A stretch of 64,000 nt of DNA from Burkholderiales bacterium (lineage in GTDB: Bacteria; Pseudomonadota; Gammaproteobacteria; Burkholderiales; Burkholderiaceae_C): positions 1-64,000 of the forward strand of contig JACPOK010000011.1 of NCBI GenBank assembly GCA_016191525.1. Reading direction: 5' to 3'. Positions 8,456-17,335 of this stretch are shown here, one piece after another; position 1 is the first letter of the stretch; each line of letters opens with the position of its first letter. A program made the position numbers and the translations under genes. The notes beneath the pieces are model-generated. The model made no database searches and was not told where the DNA came from. It saw only the letters and a list, made by a program, of their open reading frames with translations.

Positions 8456-8476
8456 AGTGTAGCAAACGATGGTTTG
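8456..8476 (-). promoter_or_regulatory. Candidate trpE promoter with operator-like dyad
   Basis: On the minus strand a -10-like TACACT (8456-8461) lies directly downstream of the dyad CAAAC-N4-GTTTG (8463-8476), which falls in the -10/-35 spacer. No good -35 hexamer is present, which could mean activator dependence. The dyad could bind a regulator; none is identified. Confidence 0.35.
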
Positions 8477-8559
8477 ACACAGCGAAAACCCTGTTGCCCG
8501 GACGCATCAAATCCTTAAAAATCAAAAACGAACGAGCGTTCTATTTTTCAGGAGACAAG

Positions 8560-9144
8560 ATGAAGCTGATCAAGCAATGGGTTGTTGTTGCCGCCGCCGT
8601 GCTGCTGGCCGGCAGCGCCGCCGCCGACATGTTGGTGTCGGGCGTGAAGTACGAAGACGCAGCCGACGTGCGCGGCACCAAGGTGCAGCTCAACGGCGCC
8701 GGTGTCCGCTACAAGGCAGTGTTCAAGGTGTACACGGCGGGGCTGTACCTGCCGAAGAAGGCTTCTACCCCCGACGAGGTGCTGGCAATGCCCGGCGCCA
8801 AGCGCATGAACATCGTGATGCTGCGCGAAATCGATTCCTCCGAGCTGGGCAAGCTGTTCTCGCGCGGCATCGAGGACAACATGGACAAGGCGGCTTTTTC
8901 CAAGCTGATCCCCGGTGTGATGCGCATGAGCCAGATCTTCACCGACTTCAAGAAGCTCTCGCCCAACGACAGCTTTCAGATCGACTGGATCCCCGGCACC
9001 GGCACCATCATCACGGTGCAGGGCAAGCCCCAGGGCGAGCCCTTCAAGGAGCCCGAGTTCTTCAACGCGCTGCTGCGCATCTGGCTGGGCCCCAACCCGG
9101 CCGACTGGAAGCTGAAGGACGCGCTGCTGGGCAAGGCCGCCTAG
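8560..9144 (+). CDS. Secreted chalcone-isomerase-like protein
   Basis: A 194-residue protein with a Sec signal peptide (hydrophobic VVVAAAVLLAGSAAA, cleavage near residue 22) followed by a chalcone isomerase-like fold: VKYEDAADVRGTKVQLNGAG, then YKAVFKVYTAGLYLPKKA, then the C-terminal FFNALLRIWLGPNPADWKLK. Bacterial members are periplasmic proteins of unknown function and are not expected to act on chalcones. AGGAGA lies five bases before the ATG. It is the only rightward gene between gph and trpE, and its stop codon is shared with gph in a CTAG. Confidence 0.85.
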   Translation: MKLIKQWVVVAAAVLLAGSAAADMLVSGVKYEDAADVRGTKVQLNGAGVRYKAVFKVYTAGLYLPKKASTPDEVLAMPGAKRMNIVMLREIDSSELGKLFSRGIEDNMDKAAFSKLIPGVMRMSQIFTDFKKLSPNDSFQIDWIPGTGTIITVQGKPQGEPFKEPEFFNALLRIWLGPNPADWKLKDALLGKAA

Positions 9145-9812
9145 GACAGCGCGGCCAGCCCGGCCAGCGAATCCAGAAACCCGTCGGCGTCCACCGCCCG
9201 CACGGGCTCTCCGTGGTTGTAGCCATAAGTCACCAGCAGCACGGGGCAGCCGGCGGCGCGCGCGGCCGCCGCGTCGTTGCTGGAGTCGCCGATCATCAGC
9301 GTCCGCGCCGCTGAGGCGCCCAGCGCTTCGCAGGTTTTCGCCAGCGGCAGCGGGTCGGGCTTCTTGCGCTCGAAGGCGTCGCCGCCGAACACCACGCTGA
9401 AATAGCCATCCAGCCTTTTTGCCTTCAGCAGCGGCAGCGCGAACGCCGTGGGCTTGTTGGTCAGGCAGGCCAGCTTCAGGCCCCGCGCCTTCAGCAGGCC
9501 CAGGCCTTCTTCCACGCCTGGGTACACCGAAGAATAGTTGCCGTTGATGGCCAGGTAATGGCGCTGGTAGGCCTCCCAAGCCCGCGGATAGAGGCTGGAC
9601 GGGCCCCCCACATGCGCCAGCACGGCGCGGATCAGGTGTTCCGAGCCCTTGCCGACCCTGTGTTCAATGGCCTCGCGCGCGATGGCGGGCAGCTCCAGCT
9701 CCTCGAGCGTGCGGTTGAGGGCGACGGCGAAGTCGCCCAGGGTGTCCACCATGGTCCCGTCCAGGTCCACGATGGCCGCGTGCAGGTTGCTGAATTGGAA
9801 GGCGGAATTCAT
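9141..9812 (-). CDS. gph: Phosphoglycolate phosphatase (HAD superfamily)
   Basis: A 223-residue HAD hydrolase that removes 2-phosphoglycolate. Motif I DLDGT lies at residues 16-20 (Asp16 nucleophile, Asp18 acid), motif II is LTNKP, the motif III lysine is in ERKKPDPLPL, and motif IV is GDSSND. The ATG at 9812 was chosen because everything upstream in the frame overlaps katE. In relatives gph sits directly between rpe and trpE; here katE and other genes separate it from rpe, and the chalcone-isomerase-like gene separates it from trpE. Confidence 0.93.
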   Translation of the reverse strand: MNSAFQFSNLHAAIVDLDGTMVDTLGDFAVALNRTLEELELPAIAREAIEHRVGKGSEHLIRAVLAHVGGPSSLYPRAWEAYQRHYLAINGNYSSVYPGVEEGLGLLKARGLKLACLTNKPTAFALPLLKAKRLDGYFSVVFGGDAFERKKPDPLPLAKTCEALGASAARTLMIGDSSNDAAAARAAGCPVLLVTYGYNHGEPVRAVDADGFLDSLAGLAALS

Positions 9813-9844
9813 GCCTGAAGTGTGCCGCACTGCGGCGCGGCGCT

Positions 9845-11998
9845 TCAGGCAGGGACGGCGTCCACGTTGGCGCGGCCCCAGTGCCGGTGCTTGCCGATGG
9901 CGGCGATGAACTCCTGCGCCAGCGGGATGCGCTGGGCGGGTTCGCCCTTGCCGACCAGCACTCCCGCCGGCGCGCCGGGGGCGTCGGTGACGCCCATCGA
10001 GCGCAGCAATTCCACCCCCTCGCCGATCACGCAGATCGCCTTGCAGTGCTTGAAGGCTTCCAGCACGAAATGCACCGCGTCGCCGGTATGCGCCAGCGCC
10101 TTGGCGTGGGCGGCGCCGCTGGGCACCAGCACCGCGTCGAACATCACCGAGGGCATGTTCACGAACGTATGGTCCACGGCCAGCTGCTGGCCCGAGGAGG
10201 TGGAAACGAAACCCAGTCGCGGCCCGACGACCTTGCACACCGCGCCGGCATCCTGCAGCGCCTGCTGCACCACCTTCATGGCGCCGGTCTCCACGCCGTC
10301 GGCCACCAGGATGGCCACCTTGCGCGTCTGGATGCCGCCGCCGCTGCCTTCCATGCCGAGCGCGGGCGAGGCTTCCAGCGGCAGCTTGAACTTCGCGTCG
10401 CGAAAGCCCGGCCGCCCGGCCGCGGCCTTGGCGTCGGGCGCGGCTATGCCCAGGGGCTCGGCCACCTTGCGCGCCAGCTTGGCATCCACGTGCGCCAGGT
10501 TGTCCACCATGCGCTGGCGGATGGCGGGGTTCTCCACCTTCGACAGCTCGAACTGGAACGCCGCGATGATGTGCTCGCGCTCGGCCGGGCTCTGGCTGTT
10601 GAAGAACAGCGTGGCCTGGGTGAAATGGTCGTCAAAGCTCGGGCTGCGCCGGCGGATCTTGGGCGACTCCATTTCCTCCGGGTAGCTCTGGAAGCCCTGC
10701 TGGCCGCCGTCCACGCGGAACTCCGAGCCGCTCGCCACCGAGTTGGGCTCGTAGGCCGCCTGGCCCTTGTTGACCGTCATGCGGTGGATGCCGTCACGCT
10801 GGAAGTTGTGGAAGGGGCATACGCCCTTGTTGATCGGGATCTCGTGGAAGTTCGGGCCGCCCAGGCGCGACAGCTGCGTGTCGGTATAGGAGAACAGGCG
10901 CCCCTGCAGCAGCGGGTCGTTGCTGAAGTCGATGCCAGGCACCAGATGGCCGAGATGGAAAGCCACCTGCTCGGTCTCGGCGAAGAAATTGTCGGGGTTG
11001 CGGTTCAGCACCATGCGCCCGACGATCTGCACCGGCACCATCTCCTCGGGGATCAGCTTGGTGGGGTCCAGCAGGTCAAAGCCCAGGCTCGCGGCCTTTT
11101 TCTCGGAGACCAGCTGCACGCCCAGTTCCCACTCGGGGAAGTTGCCGGACGCTATGGCTTCCCAAAGGTCCCGGCGGTGGAAGTCGGCATCCTTGCCGGC
11201 AATCTTCTGCGCCTCGTCCCAGGCCAGCCCGTGCTTGCCCAGCTTGGGCTTCCAGTGAAACTTGACGAAGTGCGCAACGCCGTGGGCATTGATGAAGCGG
11301 AAACTGTGCACGCCGAAGCCTTCCATCATGCGCAGGCTGCGCGGGATGGCCCGGTCTGACATGGCCCACATCAGCATGTGGGTGGTCTCGGGCATCAGCG
11401 ATGCGAAATCCCAGAAAGTGTCGTGGGCGCTGGCCGCCTGCGGCATTTCGTTGTGCGGCTCGGGCTTGACGGCGTGGATCAGGTCGGGGAACTTGATCGC
11501 GTCCTGGATGAAGAACACCGGAATGTTGTTGCCCACCAGGTCGTAGTTGCCCTGCTGGGTATAGAACTTGACTGCGAAGCCGCGCACGTCCCGCACCGTG
11601 TCGGCCGAGCCGCGTGAGCCGGCCACCGTGGAAAAGCGCACGAACACCGGCGTGCGCGCGCCCACTTCCTGCAGGAACTCGGCGCGGGTGTATTCCACCA
11701 GCGACTTGGTCAATTCGAAGTAGCCGTGGGCGGCCGAGCCGCGCGCATGGACCACGCGCTCGGGAATGCGCTCATGGTCGAAGTGCGTGATCTTCTCGCG
11801 CAGGATGAAGTCTTCCAGCAGCGTCGGCCCGCGCACGCCCGCGCGCAGCGAGTTGTGGTTGTCGGGAATGACCGCGCCCTGGTTGGTGGTGAGCAGGTTT
11901 TCCGGGCCCTGGCTGAAGGACTCCAGCTGTTTCTGCTTGGCGGCGGCGGCATCGCCGGCTTTCGCCTTGCGCTGGGTATCCTGTCGGGGCTGGGCCAT
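9845..11998 (-). CDS. katE: Large-subunit catalase HPII with C-terminal DJ-1/PfpI-like domain
   Basis: A 717-residue clade 2 catalase that dismutates hydrogen peroxide. The heme-side catalytic His84 lies in RVVHARGSAAHGYFE, the essential Asn in VGNNIPVFFIQDAIKFPD, and the heme-ligand Tyr in RLFSYTDTQLSRLG. After about residue 540 a flavodoxin-like domain begins at KVAILVADGVE, as in E. coli KatE. ATG at 11998 is preferred over the upstream frame because GAGGAG lies just before it. It stands between rpe and gph, genes normally adjacent in this group. Confidence 0.96.
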   Translation of the reverse strand: MAQPRQDTQRKAKAGDAAAAKQKQLESFSQGPENLLTTNQGAVIPDNHNSLRAGVRGPTLLEDFILREKITHFDHERIPERVVHARGSAAHGYFELTKSLVEYTRAEFLQEVGARTPVFVRFSTVAGSRGSADTVRDVRGFAVKFYTQQGNYDLVGNNIPVFFIQDAIKFPDLIHAVKPEPHNEMPQAASAHDTFWDFASLMPETTHMLMWAMSDRAIPRSLRMMEGFGVHSFRFINAHGVAHFVKFHWKPKLGKHGLAWDEAQKIAGKDADFHRRDLWEAIASGNFPEWELGVQLVSEKKAASLGFDLLDPTKLIPEEMVPVQIVGRMVLNRNPDNFFAETEQVAFHLGHLVPGIDFSNDPLLQGRLFSYTDTQLSRLGGPNFHEIPINKGVCPFHNFQRDGIHRMTVNKGQAAYEPNSVASGSEFRVDGGQQGFQSYPEEMESPKIRRRSPSFDDHFTQATLFFNSQSPAEREHIIAAFQFELSKVENPAIRQRMVDNLAHVDAKLARKVAEPLGIAAPDAKAAAGRPGFRDAKFKLPLEASPALGMEGSGGGIQTRKVAILVADGVETGAMKVVQQALQDAGAVCKVVGPRLGFVSTSSGQQLAVDHTFVNMPSVMFDAVLVPSGAAHAKALAHTGDAVHFVLEAFKHCKAICVIGEGVELLRSMGVTDAPGAPAGVLVGKGEPAQRIPLAQEFIAAIGKHRHWGRANVDAVPA

Positions 11999-12094
11999 GA
12001 ATGCTCCTCTTTTGGCGGCTTGCAATGAAAACGGGAAAAGGGTGGCGCAGGGTCGAGCCGCCGGATGGCGGGCAGGCCGTGCGCGCTGGGCGGG

Positions 12095-12199
12095 TCAGTT
12101 GGATTCGAGATCGAGCGCCAGGGAGAGCATGGTGACGATGGCACCCAGGGCGACGGCCCCGGCGGCGCCGGCGGTGCAGATGGCAGCGAGCAGTTCCAT
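12095..12199 (-). CDS. Possible small membrane protein, 34 residues
   Basis: A short ORF on the katE strand reading MELLAAICTAGAAGAVALGA then IVTMLSLALDLESN. It is a single hydrophobic helix with an acidic tail, and AGGAGAACGCACC precedes the ATG, a good ribosome-binding site. It lies about 100 bp upstream of katE and could share its message. I do not recognise a family. Small size leaves real doubt, but a start signal plus a clean transmembrane segment makes it better than a chance ORF. Confidence 0.45.
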   Translation of the reverse strand: MELLAAICTAGAAGAVALGAIVTMLSLALDLESN

Positions 12200-12318
12200 G
12201 GTGCGTTCTCCTTGCGCTTTGTGGGCTTGGCGGCTATGGGGTGAAGCTTAGGGACTGCCTCAGCCATGGGCCGTAGCCGGGGGCTGGCGCGCGTTGTCGG
12301 CGCGCGTCACGAGGCGCC

Positions 12319-12388
12319 GTAGGACGGCTCCCACACGGCGCGCCTCCTACAGGTGCAACGGTGTGTGTCCTACCTGTTGCACATTGCC
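12319..12388. promoter_or_regulatory. Cluster of TCCTAC-type and GTGCAAC dyad motifs
   Basis: Between the small ORF and the 92-residue gene the sequence holds GTAGGA (12319-12324), its inverted copy TCCTAC (12345-12350) and a direct copy TCCTAC (12368-12373, 23 bp on). GTGCAAC and GTTGCAC arms flank the last one. A further TCCTACAGG is at about 13877. They look like regulator sites for katE or its neighbours; the regulator is unknown. Confidence 0.35.
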
Positions 12389-12407
12389 CGCGGCGCAGCA
12401 TCGTGCG

Positions 12408-12686
12408 ATGCACAACCGAATGACCAGCCGCCCCCGCCAGGGCAACACCGTGCCCGCCCAAGGCGAAACACGGGTACAGGAAAAAGTGCCGCGCCTGCCG
12501 CATGAGCGCGACGAGTCGGCCGACAGCCAGGAAAGCGTGGAGCCGTCCGGGCGCCGCGTAGGCGGCCAGGCCCGTGAAGACGTGGAGCGCGGCGTGGTGG
12601 ATACCGACCGCGGCCCGGTCCTGGACGGCGTCTACGACAAGGTGCGCGAAGGCACGCCGGACCCGGTCAAGAAGTTCTCGCCCTAG
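12408..12686 (+). CDS. Hypothetical hydrophilic protein, 92 residues
   Basis: Codes for a very polar, Arg/Glu/Asp-rich protein with no signal peptide or membrane segment and no recognised domain; the C-terminus ends [11 protein letters not shown]. Two starts are possible (12408 and 12420) and neither has a clear ribosome-binding site. It shares its stop codon with rpe in a CTAG (12683-12686), which supports it as a real gene. Proximity to katE suggests a stress role, but that is inference. Confidence 0.55.
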   Translation: MHNRMTSRPRQGNTVPAQGETRVQEKVPRLPHERDESADSQESVEPSGRRVGGQAREDVERGVVDTDRGPVLDGVYDKVREGTPDPVKKFSP

Positions 12687-13369
12687 GCGCGCGCCAGCTC
12701 GGCGCGCATGCCGTCGATCACGGCCTTGTAGTCGGGCTTGCCGAACACGGCGCTGCCCGCCACGTAGGTGTCGGCGCCGGCCGCCGCCACGCGGGCGATG
12801 TTGTCGGTCTTGATGCCGCCGTCGACTTCCAGCCGGATGTCCTTGCCGCTGGCGTCGATGCGCTTGCGCGCGGCTTCTATCTTGCGCAGCGCCGAATCGA
12901 TGAAGCCCTGGCCGCCGAAGCCGGGGTTCACGCTCATGATGAGGATCAAGTCGATGTCGTCGATCACCCAGTCCAGCACGTCCAGCGGCGCGGCCGGGTT
13001 GAACACCAGCCCGGCCTTGCAGCCCTTTGCCTTGATGGCCTGCACGCTGCGGTGCACGTGGGTGGAGGCGTCCGGGTGGAAACTGATGTAGTCGGCGCCT
13101 GCTTCGGCGAAAGCCTGGGCCAACGCGTCGACGGGCTGCACCATCAGATGCACGTCCACCGGCACCGGCGTGCCGTCGGCCTTTTTCGCCAGCGGCTTCA
13201 ATGCCGAGCAGATCATGGGCCCGAAGCTGAGGTTGGGCACGTAGTGGTTGTCCATCACGTCGAAGTGGATCCAGTCGGCCCCGCTGTCAATGACGTTGCG
13301 GATCTCCTCGCCCAGCCGGGTGAAGTCGGCCGACAGGATGGACGGTGCGATGCGGTGGGTTTTGCTCAT
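12683..13369 (-). CDS. rpe: Ribulose-phosphate 3-epimerase
   Basis: A 228-residue TIM-barrel enzyme interconverting ribulose 5-phosphate and xylulose 5-phosphate in the pentose phosphate and Calvin pathways. Motifs in order: the active-site [10 protein letters not shown], the metal pair His35 and Asp37 in [26 protein letters not shown], and EVDGGI with the second catalytic Asp. The start at 13369 matches the family N-terminus. It is divergent from apaG with 41 bp between the two starts. Confidence 0.97.
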   Translation of the reverse strand: MSKTHRIAPSILSADFTRLGEEIRNVIDSGADWIHFDVMDNHYVPNLSFGPMICSALKPLAKKADGTPVPVDVHLMVQPVDALAQAFAEAGADYISFHPDASTHVHRSVQAIKAKGCKAGLVFNPAAPLDVLDWVIDDIDLILIMSVNPGFGGQGFIDSALRKIEAARKRIDASGKDIRLEVDGGIKTDNIARVAAAGADTYVAGSAVFGKPDYKAVIDGMRAELARA

Positions 13370-13410
13370 TCGCTGATTTTCGCAGGTCGGCACAGGGGTA
13401 CCATCCGGCG

Positions 13411-13791
13411 ATGGCCAAGTACCAGTTCCGCATTGAAGTGAACCCGCAGTTCCTGCCCGAGCAATCGGCGCCGGCGCAGGGGGTCTACAGCTTTTCATAC
13501 ACCATCACGATCACCAACGCCGGCGAGGTGCCGGCCCAGCTGATTTCCCGCCACTGGCTGATCACCGACGCCACCGGCCAGCTGGAGGAAGTCAAGGGCC
13601 TGGGCGTGGTGGGCCACCAGCCCCTGCTCAAGCCGGGCGAATCGTTCCAGTATTCCAGCGGCTGCCGGCTGCGCACGCCCACGGGCAGCATGCATGGCAC
13701 CTACTTTTTCGTGGCCGAGGACGGGGAGCGTTTCGAGGCGGAAATCCCCGCCTTCGTGCTGGACGACGGCACCCAGCGCATTCTTCACTGA
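13411..13791 (+). CDS. apaG: ApaG-family protein
   Basis: A 126-residue single beta-sandwich protein (DUF525/ApaG), containing [20 protein letters not shown] and the central [20 protein letters not shown] region typical of the family. Biochemical role is unsettled; the family is linked to Co/Mg homeostasis phenotypes and diadenosine tetraphosphate, while human relatives act as F-box or polymerase partners. It is divergent from rpe, as in many Burkholderiales. The start at 13411 gives the family length. Confidence 0.93.
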   Translation: MAKYQFRIEVNPQFLPEQSAPAQGVYSFSYTITITNAGEVPAQLISRHWLITDATGQLEEVKGLGVVGHQPLLKPGESFQYSSGCRLRTPTGSMHGTYFFVAEDGERFEAEIPAFVLDDGTQRILH

Positions 13792-13798
13792 CTGTTAT

Positions 13799-13862
13799 GC
13801 CCCCACGTCGCTTCGCTCCTGCCCCCCAAGGGGGCGCTCAGTCGCTTGGGGCGGCCCGGCGC
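13799..13862. repeat. Interspersed repeat family B, copy 3 (after apaG)
   Basis: GCCCCCACG...CTGCCCCCCAAGGGGGCGC...CGCTTGGGGCGGCCCGGC begins a few bases after the apaG stop. It is the most complete copy of the family and lies between genes, so it probably represents the unmodified element. Confidence 0.8.
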
Positions 13863-13935
13863 CACTGAGGCGTCACGTCCTACAGGCACGGTAGAGCTGC
13901 GGGGTTAGAGTGCGCCCCGGAGGATACCCATACCG

Positions 13936-15192
13936 ATGAATGAAATCATGGCCATCTGGGCCGACTGGATCCGTCCGTCGGCCGGCCTGCCCACGGTGCA
14001 GTGGTCGCTGCTGCTGGCCGTGGCCGCCGTGGCGGGCCACCTGGTGCAGCGCTTCACCGGCCTGCCCAAGGTGGTGGGCTACTCGCTGGTGGGCACGCTG
14101 GCGGGCCTGGCCGGTTTCACCGGCGCGGCCTGGCCGCTGCAGGGCATCGGCCTTTTCATGCTGGAACTGGGCGTAACAGTTGTGCTGTTCGAGGCGGGCG
14201 GGCGCATCCCGCTGCGCTGGTTCCGCCACAACCCCATGGTGCTGCTGCAAAGCCTGGTGGAGTCGGTGCTGACCTATGTGCTGGTCTTCCAGGCGCTGCG
14301 CTGGCTCGGCGTCCAGCTGAACGTGGCCGAGGCGCTGGCGCTGGTGGCGATGGCGGCCTCACCCGCCGTGCTGGGCCGCGTGGTGATCGACACCCGGGCT
14401 TCGGGGCCGGTGACGGAGCGCGCCATGGTGCTCTCCACGCTGAGCACGCTGTACGCCCTGACCCTGTGCAGCGCGCGCGCCGGCGTGATGCACCGCCCGC
14501 ACAACGACTGGATGGACACCGCCTACCCCATCCTGGTGGTGCTGGGCCTGTCCATCGTGGTGGGCGCGCTGCTGGCGCTGGCCCTGCGCATGGCGCTGCG
14601 GGTGATGAGCCCTGCCAGCGAGAACACGTCGATTCTTTTCCTCGCGTTGCTGGCAGCCGGTGCCGCGCTGGCCGCGCACTTCGGCGGCTCCGCGCCACTG
14701 GCGGCGCTGCTGGGCGGCATGCTGCTCAAGCAGCTCAACCCCCGGCCCTGGGCCTGGCCGCGCCAGCTGGGCAGCGCCGGCTCGCTTTTGACCATGCTGA
14801 TGTTCGTGCTGGTGTCGGTGGTGGCCGCCGGGGCCGACTGGAGCATGGCCGTGGCACAGCTGGTGGCGGCCTTCGTGCTGGCGCGCATGCTGGCCAAGTT
14901 GCTGGGCGTGTCGGCCGCCAACTGGGGCAGCGGCCTGTCTTGGCGCCAGGCCATGTGGACCGGCACCGCCATGCTGCCCATGTCGTCGGTGGCGCTGCTG
15001 CTGGTGTCGCAGTTCTCGGCTTCTTCTCTCACGCTGGGCCCGCAGATCGCGCGCATCGCCCTGCCCGCCATCCTGCTGATGGAAGTGCTGGGCGCGGCGG
15101 CGGCCACGCTGGCGCTGCACCGCGCCCGCGAAAGCTCGCGGCCCTGGGGGCCGGACGCCACCGCCACCCAGCCGGGAGAACTGCGTGCCTGA
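13936..15192 (+). CDS. Cation:proton antiporter, CPA2/Kef type, membrane domain only
   Basis: A 418-residue protein with about 11-12 hydrophobic helices. The N-terminus carries [17 protein letters not shown], the CPA2 signature, and the mid region has [12 protein letters not shown] and [16 protein letters not shown]. There is no C-terminal RCK/TrkA-N domain, so it is a short Kef/NapA-like antiporter; whether K+ or Na+ is moved is not clear. It overlaps the YbdK-type gene by 8 bases. Kef antiporters of gammaproteobacteria are gated by glutathione, so pairing with a glutamate-cysteine-ligase relative is suggestive but unproven. Confidence 0.88.
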   Translation: MNEIMAIWADWIRPSAGLPTVQWSLLLAVAAVAGHLVQRFTGLPKVVGYSLVGTLAGLAGFTGAAWPLQGIGLFMLELGVTVVLFEAGGRIPLRWFRHNPMVLLQSLVESVLTYVLVFQALRWLGVQLNVAEALALVAMAASPAVLGRVVIDTRASGPVTERAMVLSTLSTLYALTLCSARAGVMHRPHNDWMDTAYPILVVLGLSIVVGALLALALRMALRVMSPASENTSILFLALLAAGAALAAHFGGSAPLAALLGGMLLKQLNPRPWAWPRQLGSAGSLLTMLMFVLVSVVAAGADWSMAVAQLVAAFVLARMLAKLLGVSAANWGSGLSWRQAMWTGTAMLPMSSVALLLVSQFSASSLTLGPQIARIALPAILLMEVLGAAAATLALHRARESSRPWGPDATATQPGELRA

Positions 15193-16321
15193 TGCCACCG
15201 CGAAGCTGGAGCCGTTCCAGAAATCGGCCGCGCTGTCGCTGGGCGTGGAGCTGGAGCTGCAGCTGGTCAACACCAACGACTACGACCTGGCGCCCTACTC
15301 CGACGAAATGCTGCGCCTGATGGCGAAGATTGCCCTGCCCGGCGCGGTGGTGCCGGAGATGACCTCCAGCATGATCGAGATCTCCACCGGCGTATGCCAC
15401 TCATCGGCGCAGGTGCTGGGCGAGCTGTCGCAGATCCGCGATGCGCTGGTCAAGTGCGCCGACAAGCTCAACATCGCCGTGGCCGGCGGCGGCACACACC
15501 CGTTCCAGCAATGGCACGAGCGGCGCATCTACGACAAGCCGCGCTTCCGGGAACTGAGCGAGCTGTACGGCTACCTCAGCAAGCAGTTCACCATCTTTGG
15601 CCAGCACGTGCACATCGGCTGCCCCGACGCGGACAGCGCCCTCTTGATGCTGCACCGCATGTCGCGCTACATCCCGCACTTCATCGCGCTGTCGGCCTCC
15701 TCGCCGTTTGTGCAGGGGCAGGACACGCAGTTCGATTCGGCGCGGCTGAACTCGGTGTTCGCGTTCCCGATGTCGGGCCGCGCGCCCTACACGCTGAGCT
15801 GGGAAGAGTTCGGCCACTTCTTCGCCAAGACCACCCGCACCGGCGTGGTGAAGAGCATGAAGGACTTCTATTGGGACATCCGGCCCAAGCCCGAGTACGG
15901 CACGATTGAAATCCGCGTGTTCGACACGCCACTGACGGTGGACCGTGCCGCCGCCCTGTCGGGTTACGTGCAGGCACTGGCCTCGTGGTTCCTGCACGAG
16001 CAGCCGTTCATGCCGGTCGAGGACGACTACATGGTCTACACCTACAACCGCTTCCAGGCCTGCCGCTTCGGGCTGGACGCCGTGTATGTGGACCCGGTGA
16101 CGGGCGAGCATATGGCGCTGCGAGACCACATCGTGCTGACCATGCGGCAGATCGACGAGCACGCGATGAAGGTGGGCGCCGCTGGCGGTATCGACCTGCT
16201 GCGCCTGTCGGCCGACATGGGCGCCAACGACGCGCGCTGGCTGCGCGAGAAGCAGGCCAAGGAACGGCTGCTGGCCGAAGTCAGCCGGCAGGCGGCCGAG
16301 CGCTTCCGCGGGCGGGGCTGA
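15185..16321 (+). CDS. ybdK: YbdK-family carboxylate-amine ligase (glutamate-cysteine ligase type 2 fold)
   Basis: A 378-residue member of the GCS2 family. Characteristic segments are [11 protein letters not shown] at the start, [36 protein letters not shown] and [19 protein letters not shown], which hold the metal and ATP ligands. E. coli YbdK has weak gamma-glutamylcysteine ligase activity; the true substrate is unknown. The start is GTG at 15185, overlapping the antiporter gene by 8 bases, so the two are probably translationally coupled. Confidence 0.9.
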   Translation: MPDATAKLEPFQKSAALSLGVELELQLVNTNDYDLAPYSDEMLRLMAKIALPGAVVPEMTSSMIEISTGVCHSSAQVLGELSQIRDALVKCADKLNIAVAGGGTHPFQQWHERRIYDKPRFRELSELYGYLSKQFTIFGQHVHIGCPDADSALLMLHRMSRYIPHFIALSASSPFVQGQDTQFDSARLNSVFAFPMSGRAPYTLSWEEFGHFFAKTTRTGVVKSMKDFYWDIRPKPEYGTIEIRVFDTPLTVDRAAALSGYVQALASWFLHEQPFMPVEDDYMVYTYNRFQACRFGLDAVYVDPVTGEHMALRDHIVLTMRQIDEHAMKVGAAGGIDLLRLSADMGANDARWLREKQAKERLLAEVSRQAAERFRGRG

Positions 16322-16324
16322 AGC

Positions 16325-17335
16325 TCAAGTTGCCCGCTCTCCCTGTGCAGCCCAGGTCTTGCATTCGTCGTAGTGGCGGCCCATGGCCCAATTTGGGCCT
16401 GGGCCTAGGTACCACGCCGTCCTGTCGACTTTCGTCCCTATGCGGGCCAGCAGTTCAGACGTTGTCTTCTTGTCCCGCGCCAGGCAGGCAAAGCCCGCAT
16501 GGACGTTGATCCGGTAGTCGATCGGTGAGTGCTTCTCCAGGTCGCGGAAGCCCTGGTCCAGCTTTAACCAGTCCGCCCGTCCCGGACCAAATGGATTCAT
16601 GCGCAGCTGATAGAACGACACCGCAGCCTGCTCATAGATCCGGGCGTAGCGCGCCATGCCCTCGGTTGCGCGAGTCTTCTCCGCTGCCGTGGTGGCCAGC
16701 CATTCAACCAGCTGAGGATCCCCGCGACCGCGCTGTGTATCCAAGGCACGGATGGCCGCTTCATAAGGCGCCAGCGCGACAGGATCGACCGACAACGCGC
16801 CGTTCATCAGTTCCACCACGGTTCCTGAAGGCGATTCGCGCCGCTTGGCGATCTCCAGCTTCTTGACGTACCAGTTCGAATCCCGGCTTGCCGTCGGCTG
16901 CGCGTCCAGGATTCGGCTTGCGCGATCCAGTTCATTGTCCACGGCGGCCCAACTCGCGCCAGCATTGTCCGCCATCGTCGCGCGCAGGAGGATCACCTTG
17001 GCATGCACAAGGCGCGCTAGCAGTGATGCGGGGGTTTGCTTGGCCCATGTATCTGCCTTTTTCTCCATCGCGGTCCAGGCCGACTCCGGTGCGCCGCTCG
17101 GTACGAATACCGAAATGGCTTCCATACACTCTTCCGACAGGCGCCGGAGCGCAGGTCGCGTTTCCGCCATATAGCTGCGGTACACCCGGTCTAATCCAGC
17201 AAAGTCCCCCTTGTTGAAGGCGCCTTGGCAGTACACCTGCGCGGAGCCGCCGTCATAGGGCGTCTGCGCCGCCGCGTGCATACCCACCAGACTGGCGGCG
17301 AGCGCGCCCGCATACAACATGTCTTGCCGCTTCAT
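16325..17335 (-). CDS. Secreted protein of unknown function, paralogue of the next gene
   Basis: A 336-residue protein with a signal peptide (AGALAASLVGMHAAAQ, cleavage near residue 24). I do not recognise a characterised family. It shares with its upstream neighbour the layout F-A-G-L-D-x2-Y near residue 50, T-R-x-T-E-G-x-A-x-Y-A-R-I-Y in the middle, A-D-W-x8-G-x-x-D, F-A-C-L-A and a terminal C-x-x-W-A, so the two arose by duplication. The pattern is helical and repeat-like, resembling DUF4034-type proteins, though this is uncertain. Its ATG overlaps the neighbour's stop by four bases. GC content is visibly lower than in surrounding genes. Confidence 0.75.
   Translation of the reverse strand: MKRQDMLYAGALAASLVGMHAAAQTPYDGGSAQVYCQGAFNKGDFAGLDRVYRSYMAETRPALRRLSEECMEAISVFVPSGAPESAWTAMEKKADTWAKQTPASLLARLVHAKVILLRATMADNAGASWAAVDNELDRASRILDAQPTASRDSNWYVKKLEIAKRRESPSGTVVELMNGALSVDPVALAPYEAAIRALDTQRGRGDPQLVEWLATTAAEKTRATEGMARYARIYEQAAVSFYQLRMNPFGPGRADWLKLDQGFRDLEKHSPIDYRINVHAGFACLARDKKTTSELLARIGTKVDRTAWYLGPGPNWAMGRHYDECKTWAAQGERAT

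Noticed and set aside
8474-8479. Perfect TTGACA on the plus strand before the chalcone-isomerase-like gene
   Set aside because: No -10-like hexamer lies 16-19 bp downstream (the sequence there is CCCGGA), so it was not called a promoter.
9395-9430. ATAGCC...CTTTTTGCC segment in gph considered as another repeat A copy
   Set aside because: It lacks the CACAGCTGGCGCGC core and encodes ordinary conserved gph residues.
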